A DNA stretch of 10,888 nt from Deltaproteobacteria bacterium (lineage in GTDB: Bacteria > Bdellovibrionota_F > JAHFAK01), in assembly GCA_023250585.1 (NCBI GenBank), contig JAHFAK010000067.1:2074-12961 (forward strand), in the 5' to 3' direction. Of this stretch, positions 1-5,820 are shown one piece after another. Positions within the stretch are counted from its first letter, which is position 1, and the number at the start of each line of letters is the position of its first letter. The notes under the pieces are model-generated. The model saw only the letters and a program-made list of their open reading frames with translations. It did not search any database and was not told where the DNA came from. Position numbers and translations under genes: made by a program.

Positions 1-1275
1 GAACAATATCTTGAAGCGGATAAATATGTCGAAACAAAAGAAGCCAAGGAATACGGAAAGCGTAATGAAGTCCTGTATTTTCTGGATCGTGCGCTTCTTC
101 TCCATCATGCGGGAAAATATAAAGAGAGTAATGAGTTTTTAGATAAAGCTGAAAGACTCATAGAAGATCTTTATACCAAAAGTATTTCTACCGCAGCAGC
201 TTCTTTGACTACATCTGATAATGTTATTCCTTACGAAGGAGAGGATCACGAGAAAGTTCTTGTTAATATGTTGTGGGCATTAAATTATGCATTCATGGGA
301 AACTTTGAAGAAGCTTTGGTAGAAGGGCGTAAGGTTGATAATAAACTCCAAATGCTGCGTGATCGCTACGCTGAGGAAAATAAAAAAGCAAAGGATCCTA
401 AAGAAAAAGTAAGCGTTGCCTATACCGAAGATGCTTTTATTCGTTATTTTATGGGTATCTTGAATGAATCGAACGGCGAAATTAATGATGCATTTATTTT
501 TTATCGGCAGGCGTATGAAACGTATCAAAACTATTTGAATCTTTATGGAACTCCGATTCCACCGATGCTTAAAGAGGATATTTTGCGAACCGCTCGCGCG
601 TTGGGTTTTAATAATGAATATGAACAATTCAAACGTGAGTTTAATATTCAAGAAACATTGAGTGAAAAAGAAGTCAGAGAAAATGGAGAATTGGTACTCA
701 TTCATTACAATGGACTTGGACCGTATAAAGATCAATTCTCGATTAATGTAGCCCTTCCGGCAAAAACAACACAAGTGAATTTCGTTCGTGTTGCATTGCC
801 GGTGTATAAAGAGCGTTCATTTCGGATTGATCATGCCGATATAGAAATTAATTCTAACATTGTTGGAAAAACGTATGTCGGTGAAGATATAACAAAAATT
901 GCAACACGCAATCTTAAAGATCGTTATCCGCGTATATTACGTAAAACAATTGCTCGGCTTGTTGTTAAAGAATCGGCGAAATATGGTTTGCGCAAATTAT
1001 CCGATAGCGATAATCAGGAGGTCGCAATTGCAGGCACGATTGCAAGTATTGGATATATGATTTTTGGCGCTGCGACTGAACAAGCGGATAAACGAAGCTT
1101 CCGCCTTTTACCTGCAGAAATTACCCTGGGAAAAGTATATTTAGAGTCAGGAACGTATGATGTAACGGTACATTTTAAAGATCAATACGGAAATGATGTG
1201 GAAACAAAAACGTATAAAAATATTATAATAGAAAAAGGCAAAACTAAGTTTATAGCGGTAAGAACGTATAGATAG
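1..1275 (+). CDS. COG3014-type envelope-associated helical-repeat protein (5' end missing)
   Basis: The frame is open from base 1 to the TAG at 1273-1275, so the window holds about 424 C-terminal codons and the true start lies upstream. The first 200 or so residues are alpha-helical and TPR-like (for example the stretch with LLLHHAGKYKESNEF near bases 94-140, and NYAFMGNFEEALVEGRKV near 283-336). After a bridging segment comes a beta-rich part with features I associate with COG3014 proteins: YNGLGPYKD near 706-732, then an ADKRSFRLLPAEI stretch near 1084-1122, and a final sheet ending GKTKFIAVRTYR. Members are usually exported lipoproteins of unknown biochemical role; here the signal peptide would lie outside the window. 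It precedes an LPP20-family gene and a barrel-like gene on the same strand, which suggests a shared outer-membrane or periplasmic task. The family call is by motif memory and moderately sure; molecular function is unknown. Confidence 0.75.
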   Translation, partial: EQYLEADKYVETKEAKEYGKRNEVLYFLDRALLLHHAGKYKESNEFLDKAERLIEDLYTKSISTAAASLTTSDNVIPYEGEDHEKVLVNMLWALNYAFMGNFEEALVEGRKVDNKLQMLRDRYAEENKKAKDPKEKVSVAYTEDAFIRYFMGILNESNGEINDAFIFYRQAYETYQNYLNLYGTPIPPMLKEDILRTARALGFNNEYEQFKREFNIQETLSEKEVRENGELVLIHYNGLGPYKDQFSINVALPAKTTQVNFVRVALPVYKERSFRIDHADIEINSNIVGKTYVGEDITKIATRNLKDRYPRILRKTIARLVVKESAKYGLRKLSDSDNQEVAIAGTIASIGYMIFGAATEQADKRSFRLLPAEITLGKVYLESGTYDVTVHFKDQYGNDVETKTYKNIIIEKGKTKFIAVRTYR

Positions 1276-1340
1276 GTTAGCGGTGAACGGTTTGCGGTTA
1301 GCGCGTTGAGAAGTTTTTTTCGGACGCTAACCGCTAACCT
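1274..1340. repeat. Heptamer-built inverted repeat / hairpin element
   Basis: Four tandem 7-base units are read on the plus strand: GGTTAGC (1275-1281), GGTGAAC (1282-1288), GGTTTGC (1289-1295) and GGTTAGC (1296-1302). They are followed, after 1303-1325, by two exact reverse-complement units, GCTAACC (1326-1332 and 1333-1339). Two perfect 10-bp pairings result: 1294-1303 with 1325-1334 (21-nt loop) and, competing with it, 1274-1283 with 1331-1340. The element starts within the TAG stop of the upstream gene and ends five bases before the Shine-Dalgarno of the next gene. It is GC-richer than its surroundings, like a mobile palindromic repeat. A T-run (1314-1320) lies in the loop and not after the stem, so it is not a normal terminator. 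Function unknown. Confidence 0.75.
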
Positions 1341-1355
1341 TACAAGAGGTAGATG

Positions 1356-2411
1356 ATGAAAAAGCTCATAGTAGTATTTTGTTTGATTGCATTATCTCTT
1401 CAAGCCAGGGCACTTCCCGAATGGACGGTTACGGGTAAATATAAAAAATATCCCGAGATACAATATCTTACTACGCTTGGGATTGGATCGACTAAAGAAG
1501 CAGCAGATGATCAAGCTCGTGGAGGAATCGCAAAAATATTTAAAGCAAAAATACAAGAAGAAAGCCTTACTATTTTGAATTCAACTCATCAATATGCCAA
1601 AAATGGTGTTCAGACTCATTCAGAAGAGACAATGAAAGAGGTGACAAAAGTTGTTACTGATAAAACATTGACCGGCATTGAGATAAAAGAAACTATATCT
1701 GAAAATCTTGATGATGGTTCAAAACGCTATTATTCGCTTGCCGTACTCGATAAAATAAAAATGCAGAGTGATCTTTCCAGTGAAATTTTAGATATCGATA
1801 AAAGCATTGATAGCTTGGTGATAAGCGCTGAAGCAGAGAAAGATCTCTTAAAGAAAATCAGGTATTTTTCAGCTGCGATTCCAAAGATACTCAAAAGGAA
1901 TATGTTAAACGGAGATCTCAAGATTGTAGATTCGAGTGGCATTGGAATAGAACCATCGAAGCATACATTGTCTGATTTAAATTCGCGGTTATCGAATATT
2001 TTAACGAATGATTTTAAAGTAGGTATTAATTTAGAAGGTAACAATGTGGTCTCGGTTCAAGAAGCTCTTTCTGAAGGGCTTACACGGGAAGGCTTTATTA
2101 TTGAACCAGATATTACGAAGTGTTCAATAACTATTACCGGAAATATTGAATTAAAGAAGATAGATCATCCTTTGAATAAAGAAGGATGGATGATTTTTCA
2201 ATATTCAGGTTCATTTCAAGTAGTTGATCCAAAGACAAAAAATCAATATGGATCGTATCCCATTACTGGCAAAGCGACACAGCTCTCAGAATCAGCCGCT
2301 CGAGAAAAAGCGATTGAAAATTTAAAAAAAGATATCTCTGATAAAGTTGCGGTAAATATTTCCAAGGTTATTTTTGGTAATCATGAAAAAACAATTGAGC
2401 CAAATGCATGA
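1356..2411 (+). CDS. LPP20-family exported protein (no lipobox)
   Basis: 351 residues from the ATG at 1356. Another ATG lies at 1353, but the AGAGG at 1345-1349 is 6 nt from 1356 and only 3 nt from 1353, so I prefer 1356. The N-terminus is a Sec signal peptide (MKKLIVVFCLIALSLQARA) with an A-R-A cleavage site before LPEW. The mature start, P-E-W followed by YPEIQYLTTLGIGS and an Ala-rich helix (EAADDQARGGIAKIF), matches the LPP20 domain (about residues 20-130). The C-terminal third (about 195-345) holds a second alpha/beta unit with SITITGNIEL and a closing helix AAREKAIENLKKDISDKV. Many LPP20 proteins are lipoproteins, some linked to flagella or the outer membrane. Here no cysteine follows the hydrophobic core, so a soluble periplasmic form is inferred. 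It sits 80 bp after the COG3014 gene and overlaps the next gene by ATGA. Exact role unknown. Confidence 0.75.
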   Translation: MKKLIVVFCLIALSLQARALPEWTVTGKYKKYPEIQYLTTLGIGSTKEAADDQARGGIAKIFKAKIQEESLTILNSTHQYAKNGVQTHSEETMKEVTKVVTDKTLTGIEIKETISENLDDGSKRYYSLAVLDKIKMQSDLSSEILDIDKSIDSLVISAEAEKDLLKKIRYFSAAIPKILKRNMLNGDLKIVDSSGIGIEPSKHTLSDLNSRLSNILTNDFKVGINLEGNNVVSVQEALSEGLTREGFIIEPDITKCSITITGNIELKKIDHPLNKEGWMIFQYSGSFQVVDPKTKNQYGSYPITGKATQLSESAAREKAIENLKKDISDKVAVNISKVIFGNHEKTIEPNA

Positions 2412-3052
2412 AAATTAAAATATGTATTTTATTCATAGTGCTATTTCTCTTCACGATACCTGTTTTAGCTCATCCGAATCATGAACCAGTTTCTCAGGAT
2501 GAGTGTGCAGAGTGTATCGAGTTCATGCATCGATTCGAAAATAGTAAATTTTGGAAAATTCATCATAAAGAAGCAGGTTCATTTTCGCTTTCGTTAGGCA
2601 TGCAGTGGTGGCTGCCCATTGGAGATCTTTTTGATCATTGGGATGATGGTTTTGGATTCACTATGCATTTCGATTTTTGGTTGACCGATAAGGTAACTCT
2701 TGGTTTTATGTTCATGGATATTGACCTTGACCCAAATTCCGCTGGCTTTGCAGCTGATACCACAGGTTGGGACACAAATATCTACAGCTGGAGTTTTGCG
2801 CCAAAATATTTTTTGCTTCCTGATAGAATTTTCTTGTCTCCTCATATCGGTTGGTTTGGTATCAGACGAAATATTCCCAATTTTATTTCTTTAGATACGG
2901 CAACTCAAGATGCGCTTGGGAATGAAAACACACTTGGTACCGGTGGCGAAATAGGTGTGCTCATTTGGAACTTTGTCATATTTGGTGTAGGATATAACTA
3001 CATTTTTGATGAAGGCCAAACGATGTTTATTGATTTGTCGTTTCATCTGTAA
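2408..3052 (+). CDS. Small outer-membrane beta-barrel-like protein with His/Cys-rich N-terminus
   Basis: 214 residues, starting in the ATGA overlap with the LPP20 gene. The upstream Shine-Dalgarno match is weak, so translational coupling is likely. Residues 1-21 are a signal peptide (core CILFIVLFLFTIPVLA) with cleavage after V-L-A. The mature N-terminus is rich in possible metal ligands: H22, H25, C33-x-x-C36, H41, H52 and H53. From about residue 56 the chain shows alternating aromatic and hydrophobic strands (FSLSLGMQWW, FGFTMHFDFW, VTLGFMFMDIDL, YSWSFAPKYF, IFLSPHIGWFGI, GEIGVLIWNFVIFGVGYNYIF, with MFIDLSFHL last). This fits a barrel of about eight strands in the OmpW/OmpA size class. It ends in Leu, not the classic Phe. 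It is the last gene of the operon; a convergent gene begins 31 bp beyond. I do not recognise a named family. Confidence 0.6.
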   Translation: MKIKICILFIVLFLFTIPVLAHPNHEPVSQDECAECIEFMHRFENSKFWKIHHKEAGSFSLSLGMQWWLPIGDLFDHWDDGFGFTMHFDFWLTDKVTLGFMFMDIDLDPNSAGFAADTTGWDTNIYSWSFAPKYFLLPDRIFLSPHIGWFGIRRNIPNFISLDTATQDALGNENTLGTGGEIGVLIWNFVIFGVGYNYIFDEGQTMFIDLSFHL

Positions 3053-3083
3053 AACAGTGCCTTTTTGAGAACTATTGTTAAAA

Positions 3084-3560
3084 TTATTTCTTTTTTTGTA
3101 AGATAAGTTCTAATTCCTTGATGACTACGAAATCCCTCTGCCGGGCAAGATTTTTTTTTGAGTTAATTAAATCTTGAATAGATAATATGGGGCACTGTTT
3201 ACCGAATAAAGATATCATAGTAGCATGTTCTTTTATTAGTTCGAAGGTTCCCACTCCCGAAACAGTTGAAATTATATCCAGTACTCCGAGAGTGGTTTCT
3301 AAGTAAATATTTTTTATGATCGATATATCTTCTGGATAATGAAGAAAAGATAATTTTTGAGGTGTCATTCGGTGACGAGGATTATAGTCTTTAAGAACAA
3401 GACGTAATTTTTCGATATTTTCCTTTGAAGTGAGCATGCAAATATCAATATCCTTAGTAACCATGGAAGATCCATACAGGGCTGCTGCGAAACCACCGAC
3501 GAGTACAAAATCGAAATCGCTTGTTAAGAGTAATTGCAAGAGTCTATTTAAATTGTTCAT
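3084..3560 (-). CDS. MNT/AbiEii-like nucleotidyltransferase (toxin-antitoxin-type)
   Basis: 158 residues. The N-terminal half has the nucleotidyltransferase signature: VGGFAAALYGSSMVTKDIDI, with the Gly-Gly turn at 22-23 and the metal-binding pair D37-x-D39. A third acidic residue, D95, lies in the strand LGVLDII. The C-terminal end (SIQDLINSKKNLARQRDF, about 127-144) resembles the helix with the K...R..D pattern in AbiEii/DUF6036-type enzymes. Such proteins transfer nucleotides to RNA or protein targets and act as toxins or modifying antitoxins; which applies here cannot be told. The ATG at 3560 overlaps the upstream small gene by 17 bp, with a weak AAGG about 11 nt before it. It converges with the barrel gene and no clear terminator is seen in the 31-bp gap. 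All three acidic residues are present, so the enzyme looks intact. Confidence 0.75.
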   Translation of the reverse strand: MNNLNRLLQLLLTSDFDFVLVGGFAAALYGSSMVTKDIDICMLTSKENIEKLRLVLKDYNPRHRMTPQKLSFLHYPEDISIIKNIYLETTLGVLDIISTVSGVGTFELIKEHATMISLFGKQCPILSIQDLINSKKNLARQRDFVVIKELELILQKKK

Positions 3561-3726
3561 TGAGTTTTTTACCTTGTTCTTGAATCAAAAGAAATAAATT
3601 TAATGCTTCCTGATGTTGTTGTAAGCGTTCTTCATAGCTTAGAGATAAGTTGTATTCAACAAGAGAAATGTCGATTTCAGAATCTTGAAGCGGCGAGTTA
3701 GGTTGAGATGGAATCCCATTGTCCAT
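3544..3726 (-). CDS. Small partner protein of the nucleotidyltransferase (putative TA partner)
   Basis: 60 residues if started at the ATG at 3726. The frame is open up to an ATG at 3822, but that longer form would run into the divergent MFS gene and adds a low-complexity leader, so 3726 is preferred; no clear Shine-Dalgarno is seen for either. The core ISLVEYNLSLSYEERLQQHQ then a helix ending QEQGKKLNEQF resembles the short 'L-S-x-E-E-R-L-x-x-H/N' proteins often encoded just before small nucleotidyltransferases. The stop lies inside the next gene (17-bp overlap), so the two are surely co-translated. Role by analogy: an antitoxin or regulatory subunit of the pair. No DNA-binding motif is evident and no domain name can be given with confidence. 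Confidence 0.6.
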   Translation of the reverse strand: MDNGIPSQPNSPLQDSEIDISLVEYNLSLSYEERLQQHQEALNLFLLIQEQGKKLNEQFK

Positions 3727-3798
3727 AGTTAGAGTAAATATAAGTTTATTGTTTGAATGTAAATGGAAAAGTGGTGTATTCTCACTACCTAGACTGAT
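3727..3798. promoter_or_regulatory. Divergent control region between the nucleotidyltransferase cassette and the MFS gene
   Basis: 72 bp separate the two divergent starts. Plus strand: TTGAAT (3753-3758), 18-bp spacer, TATTCT (3777-3782). This would start transcription about 10 nt before the MFS ATG and leave almost no leader. Minus strand: TTTACA (3763-3758), 15-bp spacer, TATATT (3742-3737); the -10 is good but the spacing is short. The two proposed -35 boxes overlap, so transcription each way could interfere with the other. Matches are moderate and AT-rich DNA yields such boxes by chance. Confidence 0.3.
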
Positions 3799-5019
3799 AT
3801 GGATAAAATTTCTCAATATCATCCCCTCGTTTGGTTTCTTTTATTTGGCACATTTTTTGGTCGAACCGCTTTTTTCATGGCCATGCCTTTTTTGGCGCTC
3901 CATCTTCAAATTGAAAATCAAACCGATCCATTGATGATTGGCCTTATTATCGGCATTGGACCTTTAGCAGGTTTTCTCATGGGGTTTCTCTTGGGGCATC
4001 TCTCAGATAGGATTGGTCGAGTACATATTATGCAAGCAAGCCTTTTATTATGGACTGTAACATTTTTGGGTTTTGCATGTGCACAAACTCCATTGCATTT
4101 TATGATGTGTAATATTTTTAATGGAATTGCCAGAGCAATTTTTGAGCCGATGGCAAATGCATTCATGTCTGATCTTACCATACGAGAAAAACGAAGAAGC
4201 ATGTATCATTTTCGGTATTATCTTATCAATATTGGTGGAGCAATCGGACCTTTAGTCGGTGTACTGGTTTTAAAAAATCAGGCACAGATCGGTTTTTTAA
4301 TTACCGCATGCATGTATTTTTTACAATACGTAGGGTTTATTTTATTAAGTAGAAAAATTCGGTTTAAAGAGCAATCAAATCAGGAAAAAGAGAAAATAGA
4401 ATTGAAAACAGTGGTGCGTATTCTTTCACGAGATTTTCCCTATACATTATTCATTTTGGGTTCATTGTGTATGTTGTTTACGTATACGCAACTTGATTCA
4501 ACATTCCCGCAATTTTTGAATAAAAATATGAAACATAACGGAATTATGCTCTATGGAACTCTCCTCAGTTTGAATGGACTTACCATTGTTATCTTTCAAT
4601 ATCTCATAACCCGTTGGACGAAAAGGTTTAGAACTTTTTCAGTTATTACTGTTGGAGCATTGATTTATGGCTTAGGATATTTTGGCTTTATTTTTGCTGG
4701 CACCAATATTTTTGTATGGCTATTCTCAATGGTGATTCTTACTTTGGGAGAAGTAATTGGTGCGCCAAACGAAAATTTACTTATTGATGAAATGGCGCCT
4801 GAACGATTCAAGGGAGCTTACTTTGGAGCATCTAATCTTAGATCATTAGGTTTTATGTTTGGGCCAATAGTTGGTGGATATCTTTTAAAAGAGTATAATT
4901 ATATTGTACTCTTGCAAGCCATGTGTATGGTTACTCTTATAGCTATACTATTTTTTGTATGGGGAAACTCTACATTTGTTCATGGAGTTAGGAAAAATGA
5001 GACTCCCTATAATAGTTAG
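3799..5019 (+). CDS. MFS transporter, DHA1-type drug/metabolite efflux candidate
   Basis: 406 residues, hydrophobic throughout, with about 12 membrane segments, the usual MFS length. The loop between segments 2 and 3 carries the MFS signature A, G66-H-L-S-D70-R-I-G73-R74. The opening FGRTAFFMAMPFLALHL and the fifth-segment NIGGAIGPLVGVL (a motif C-like Gly/Pro pattern) fit drug:H+ antiporter-type members. A charged central loop around residues 190-205 (SRKIRFKEQSNQEKEKIELK) divides the two halves. It could export a toxic compound or a metabolite; substrate cannot be told from sequence. No Shine-Dalgarno is seen before the ATG at 3799, and the best promoter lies very close. It sits between a TA-like cassette and brnTA, with no other transport or resistance gene beside it. 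Family assignment is firm, substrate open. Confidence 0.85.
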   Translation: MDKISQYHPLVWFLLFGTFFGRTAFFMAMPFLALHLQIENQTDPLMIGLIIGIGPLAGFLMGFLLGHLSDRIGRVHIMQASLLLWTVTFLGFACAQTPLHFMMCNIFNGIARAIFEPMANAFMSDLTIREKRRSMYHFRYYLINIGGAIGPLVGVLVLKNQAQIGFLITACMYFLQYVGFILLSRKIRFKEQSNQEKEKIELKTVVRILSRDFPYTLFILGSLCMLFTYTQLDSTFPQFLNKNMKHNGIMLYGTLLSLNGLTIVIFQYLITRWTKRFRTFSVITVGALIYGLGYFGFIFAGTNIFVWLFSMVILTLGEVIGAPNENLLIDEMAPERFKGAYFGASNLRSLGFMFGPIVGGYLLKEYNYIVLLQAMCMVTLIAILFFVWGNSTFVHGVRKNETPYNS

Positions 5020-5049
5020 CCTATCAGATATTATTACTCTAGAAAATCC

Positions 5050-5079
5050 TTGTATTTTTTAATAATTATATTATAATTA
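5050..5079 (+). promoter_or_regulatory. brnTA promoter with palindromic operator over the -10 box
   Basis: TTGTAT (5050-5055), 16-bp spacer, then a consensus TATAAT (5072-5077). Transcription would begin near 5084, three bases before the brnT ATG at 5087, and there is no Shine-Dalgarno. A perfect 8-bp inverted repeat, TAATTATA (5063-5070), one central T, and TATAATTA (5072-5079), covers the spacer end and the whole -10. BrnA antitoxins are known to repress their own operon, so this is a likely operator. Chance is possible because only A and T are used. Confidence 0.55.
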
Positions 5080-5086
5080 AATAATA

Positions 5087-5374
5087 ATGTATCAATTTGA
5101 ATGGGATAGCAAGAAAGCACAGAGTAATTTTAAGAAACATGGAATATCATTTGAAGAAGCACAGACAATATTTTCAGATGAACATGCACGAGTTATGAAT
5201 GATCCAGACCATTCGAAAGAAGAAGATCGTTTTATTATTCTTGGTACGAGCTATACAATGCAATTATTAGTTGTTTGTCATTGTTATCGTAGAGATGGTG
5301 TAATAATACGTATTATATCAGCACGAAGGGCAACAAAAAGAGAACAAAAACTTTATATGGAGTTTTTAAAATGA
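5087..5374 (+). CDS. brnT: BrnT-family toxin, RelE-like ribonuclease
   Basis: 95 residues, typical BrnT length. It shows the family's landmarks in order: an N-terminal F4-E-W-D-x-x-K, then N14-x-x-K-H18-G-I-x-F-E-E-A, D39-P-D-H, EEDRFIILG (46-53), and the C-terminal I-I-S-A-R80-R81-A-T-x-R-E stretch. BrnT proteins have a RelE-type fold and cleave RNA, halting translation when the antitoxin is degraded, so this should be a cytoplasmic stress or plasmid/locus-stability toxin. All expected basic residues are present, so it looks intact. The ATG at 5087 lies almost at the predicted transcription start. It overlaps brnA by ATGA (5371-5374), the usual brnT-brnA order with toxin first. Family call is strong. 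Confidence 0.9.
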   Translation: MYQFEWDSKKAQSNFKKHGISFEEAQTIFSDEHARVMNDPDHSKEEDRFIILGTSYTMQLLVVCHCYRRDGVIIRIISARRATKREQKLYMEFLK

Positions 5375-5589
5375 GAAGAGAATATAATTTTTTACAGTCG
5401 AAAAAGAATCCCTATGCAAAACACCTTAAGAAACAGATTACTATTAATCTTGATGAACCAATAGTTTTGTATTTTAAAGAATTATCAAAAGAGACAGGAA
5501 TTAGTTATCAAAATCTTATCAATCTTTTCTTAAAGGAATGTACAATACATGAAAAGAAACCTTCTATCAAATGGCTCAAAGCAGCTTGA
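5371..5589 (+). CDS. brnA: BrnA-family antitoxin
   Basis: 72 residues. The N-terminal SKKNPYAKHLKKQITINL is the BrnA-type start, followed by a ribbon-helix-helix-like strand and helices (KQITINLDEPIVLYF, then KELSKETGISYQNLINLFL). It should bind and block BrnT and, alone or in complex, repress the operon through the palindrome at 5063-5079. Its own GGAG (5359-5362, inside brnT) is 8 nt before the ATG, so brnA has a better ribosome site than brnT. That is consistent with excess antitoxin over toxin. The ATGA overlap also couples translation. The tail EKKPSIKWLKAA is basic. No terminator hairpin is visible in the sequence after it. Confidence 0.85.
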   Translation: MRREYNFLQSKKNPYAKHLKKQITINLDEPIVLYFKELSKETGISYQNLINLFLKECTIHEKKPSIKWLKAA

Positions 5590-5787
5590 AAATAAGTAAG
5601 AATGAAAATTAAATGGATGTAAAAAATACATAGCTTACAATAGAGTAATAGTAAAACTTGAATCAAAGACCTCTGTAGTCAGTCGGTTAATAATCACATA
5701 ATCACTTTCATTTCAATAACATCCTTATAGTGGTCAGATTTCTTTATTTTTGGCATCTATCTTGCTTAATCTCAAAGAGAGAGGTCC

Positions 5788-5809
5788 TGTCATAATTATT
5801 AATTAAGGA
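5788..5809 (+). promoter_or_regulatory. Extended -10 promoter and Shine-Dalgarno of the protease gene
   Basis: TG at 5788-5789, one base, then CATAAT (5791-5796) forms an extended -10; no convincing -35 stands at the right distance. A start near 5803 would give a leader of about 18 nt containing AAGGA (5805-5809). From that site a TTG at 5815 is 5 nt away and the ATG at 5821 is 11 nt away. The rest of the 231-bp gap after brnA (5590-5820) holds no gene, RNA fold or terminator that I can support. Confidence 0.4.
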
Positions 5810-5820
5810 AGTAGTTGGTA

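Noticed and set aside
205-207. TTG at 205 as start of the first gene
   Set aside because: The same frame is open to base 1 and the upstream 68 codons are TPR-like and continuous with the family, so it is an internal codon of a gene cut by the window edge.
280-774. 164-codon antisense frame opposite the COG3014-type gene
   Set aside because: Low-complexity Phe/Ile-rich product typical of the antisense of an AT-rich helical gene; no start signal or family motif.
1304-1324. T-run beside the heptamer stem as a Rho-independent terminator
   Set aside because: The T-run lies in the loop, before the second arm, so it does not follow a stem on either strand as a terminator would.
3052-3200. 10-bp inverted repeat (AAACAGTGCC at 3052-3061, its complement at 3191-3200)
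   Set aside because: Arms are about 130 bp apart, the second is inside the nucleotidyltransferase coding sequence, and no further structure supports it. Probably chance.
3544-3822. Longer 92-residue form of the small TA partner starting at 3822
   Set aside because: It would overlap the divergent MFS start by 24 bp and cover the likely promoters; the conserved-looking part begins after the ATG at 3726.
5668-5786. 7-bp inverted repeat GACCTCT / AGAGGTC before the protease gene
   Set aside because: Short arms with over 100 bp between; expected by chance and not linked to the promoter in a clear way.
5590-5820. Possible small RNA or tRNA-like string in the gap after brnA
   Set aside because: No cloverleaf, no stable GC stem and no terminator could be built from it by eye.
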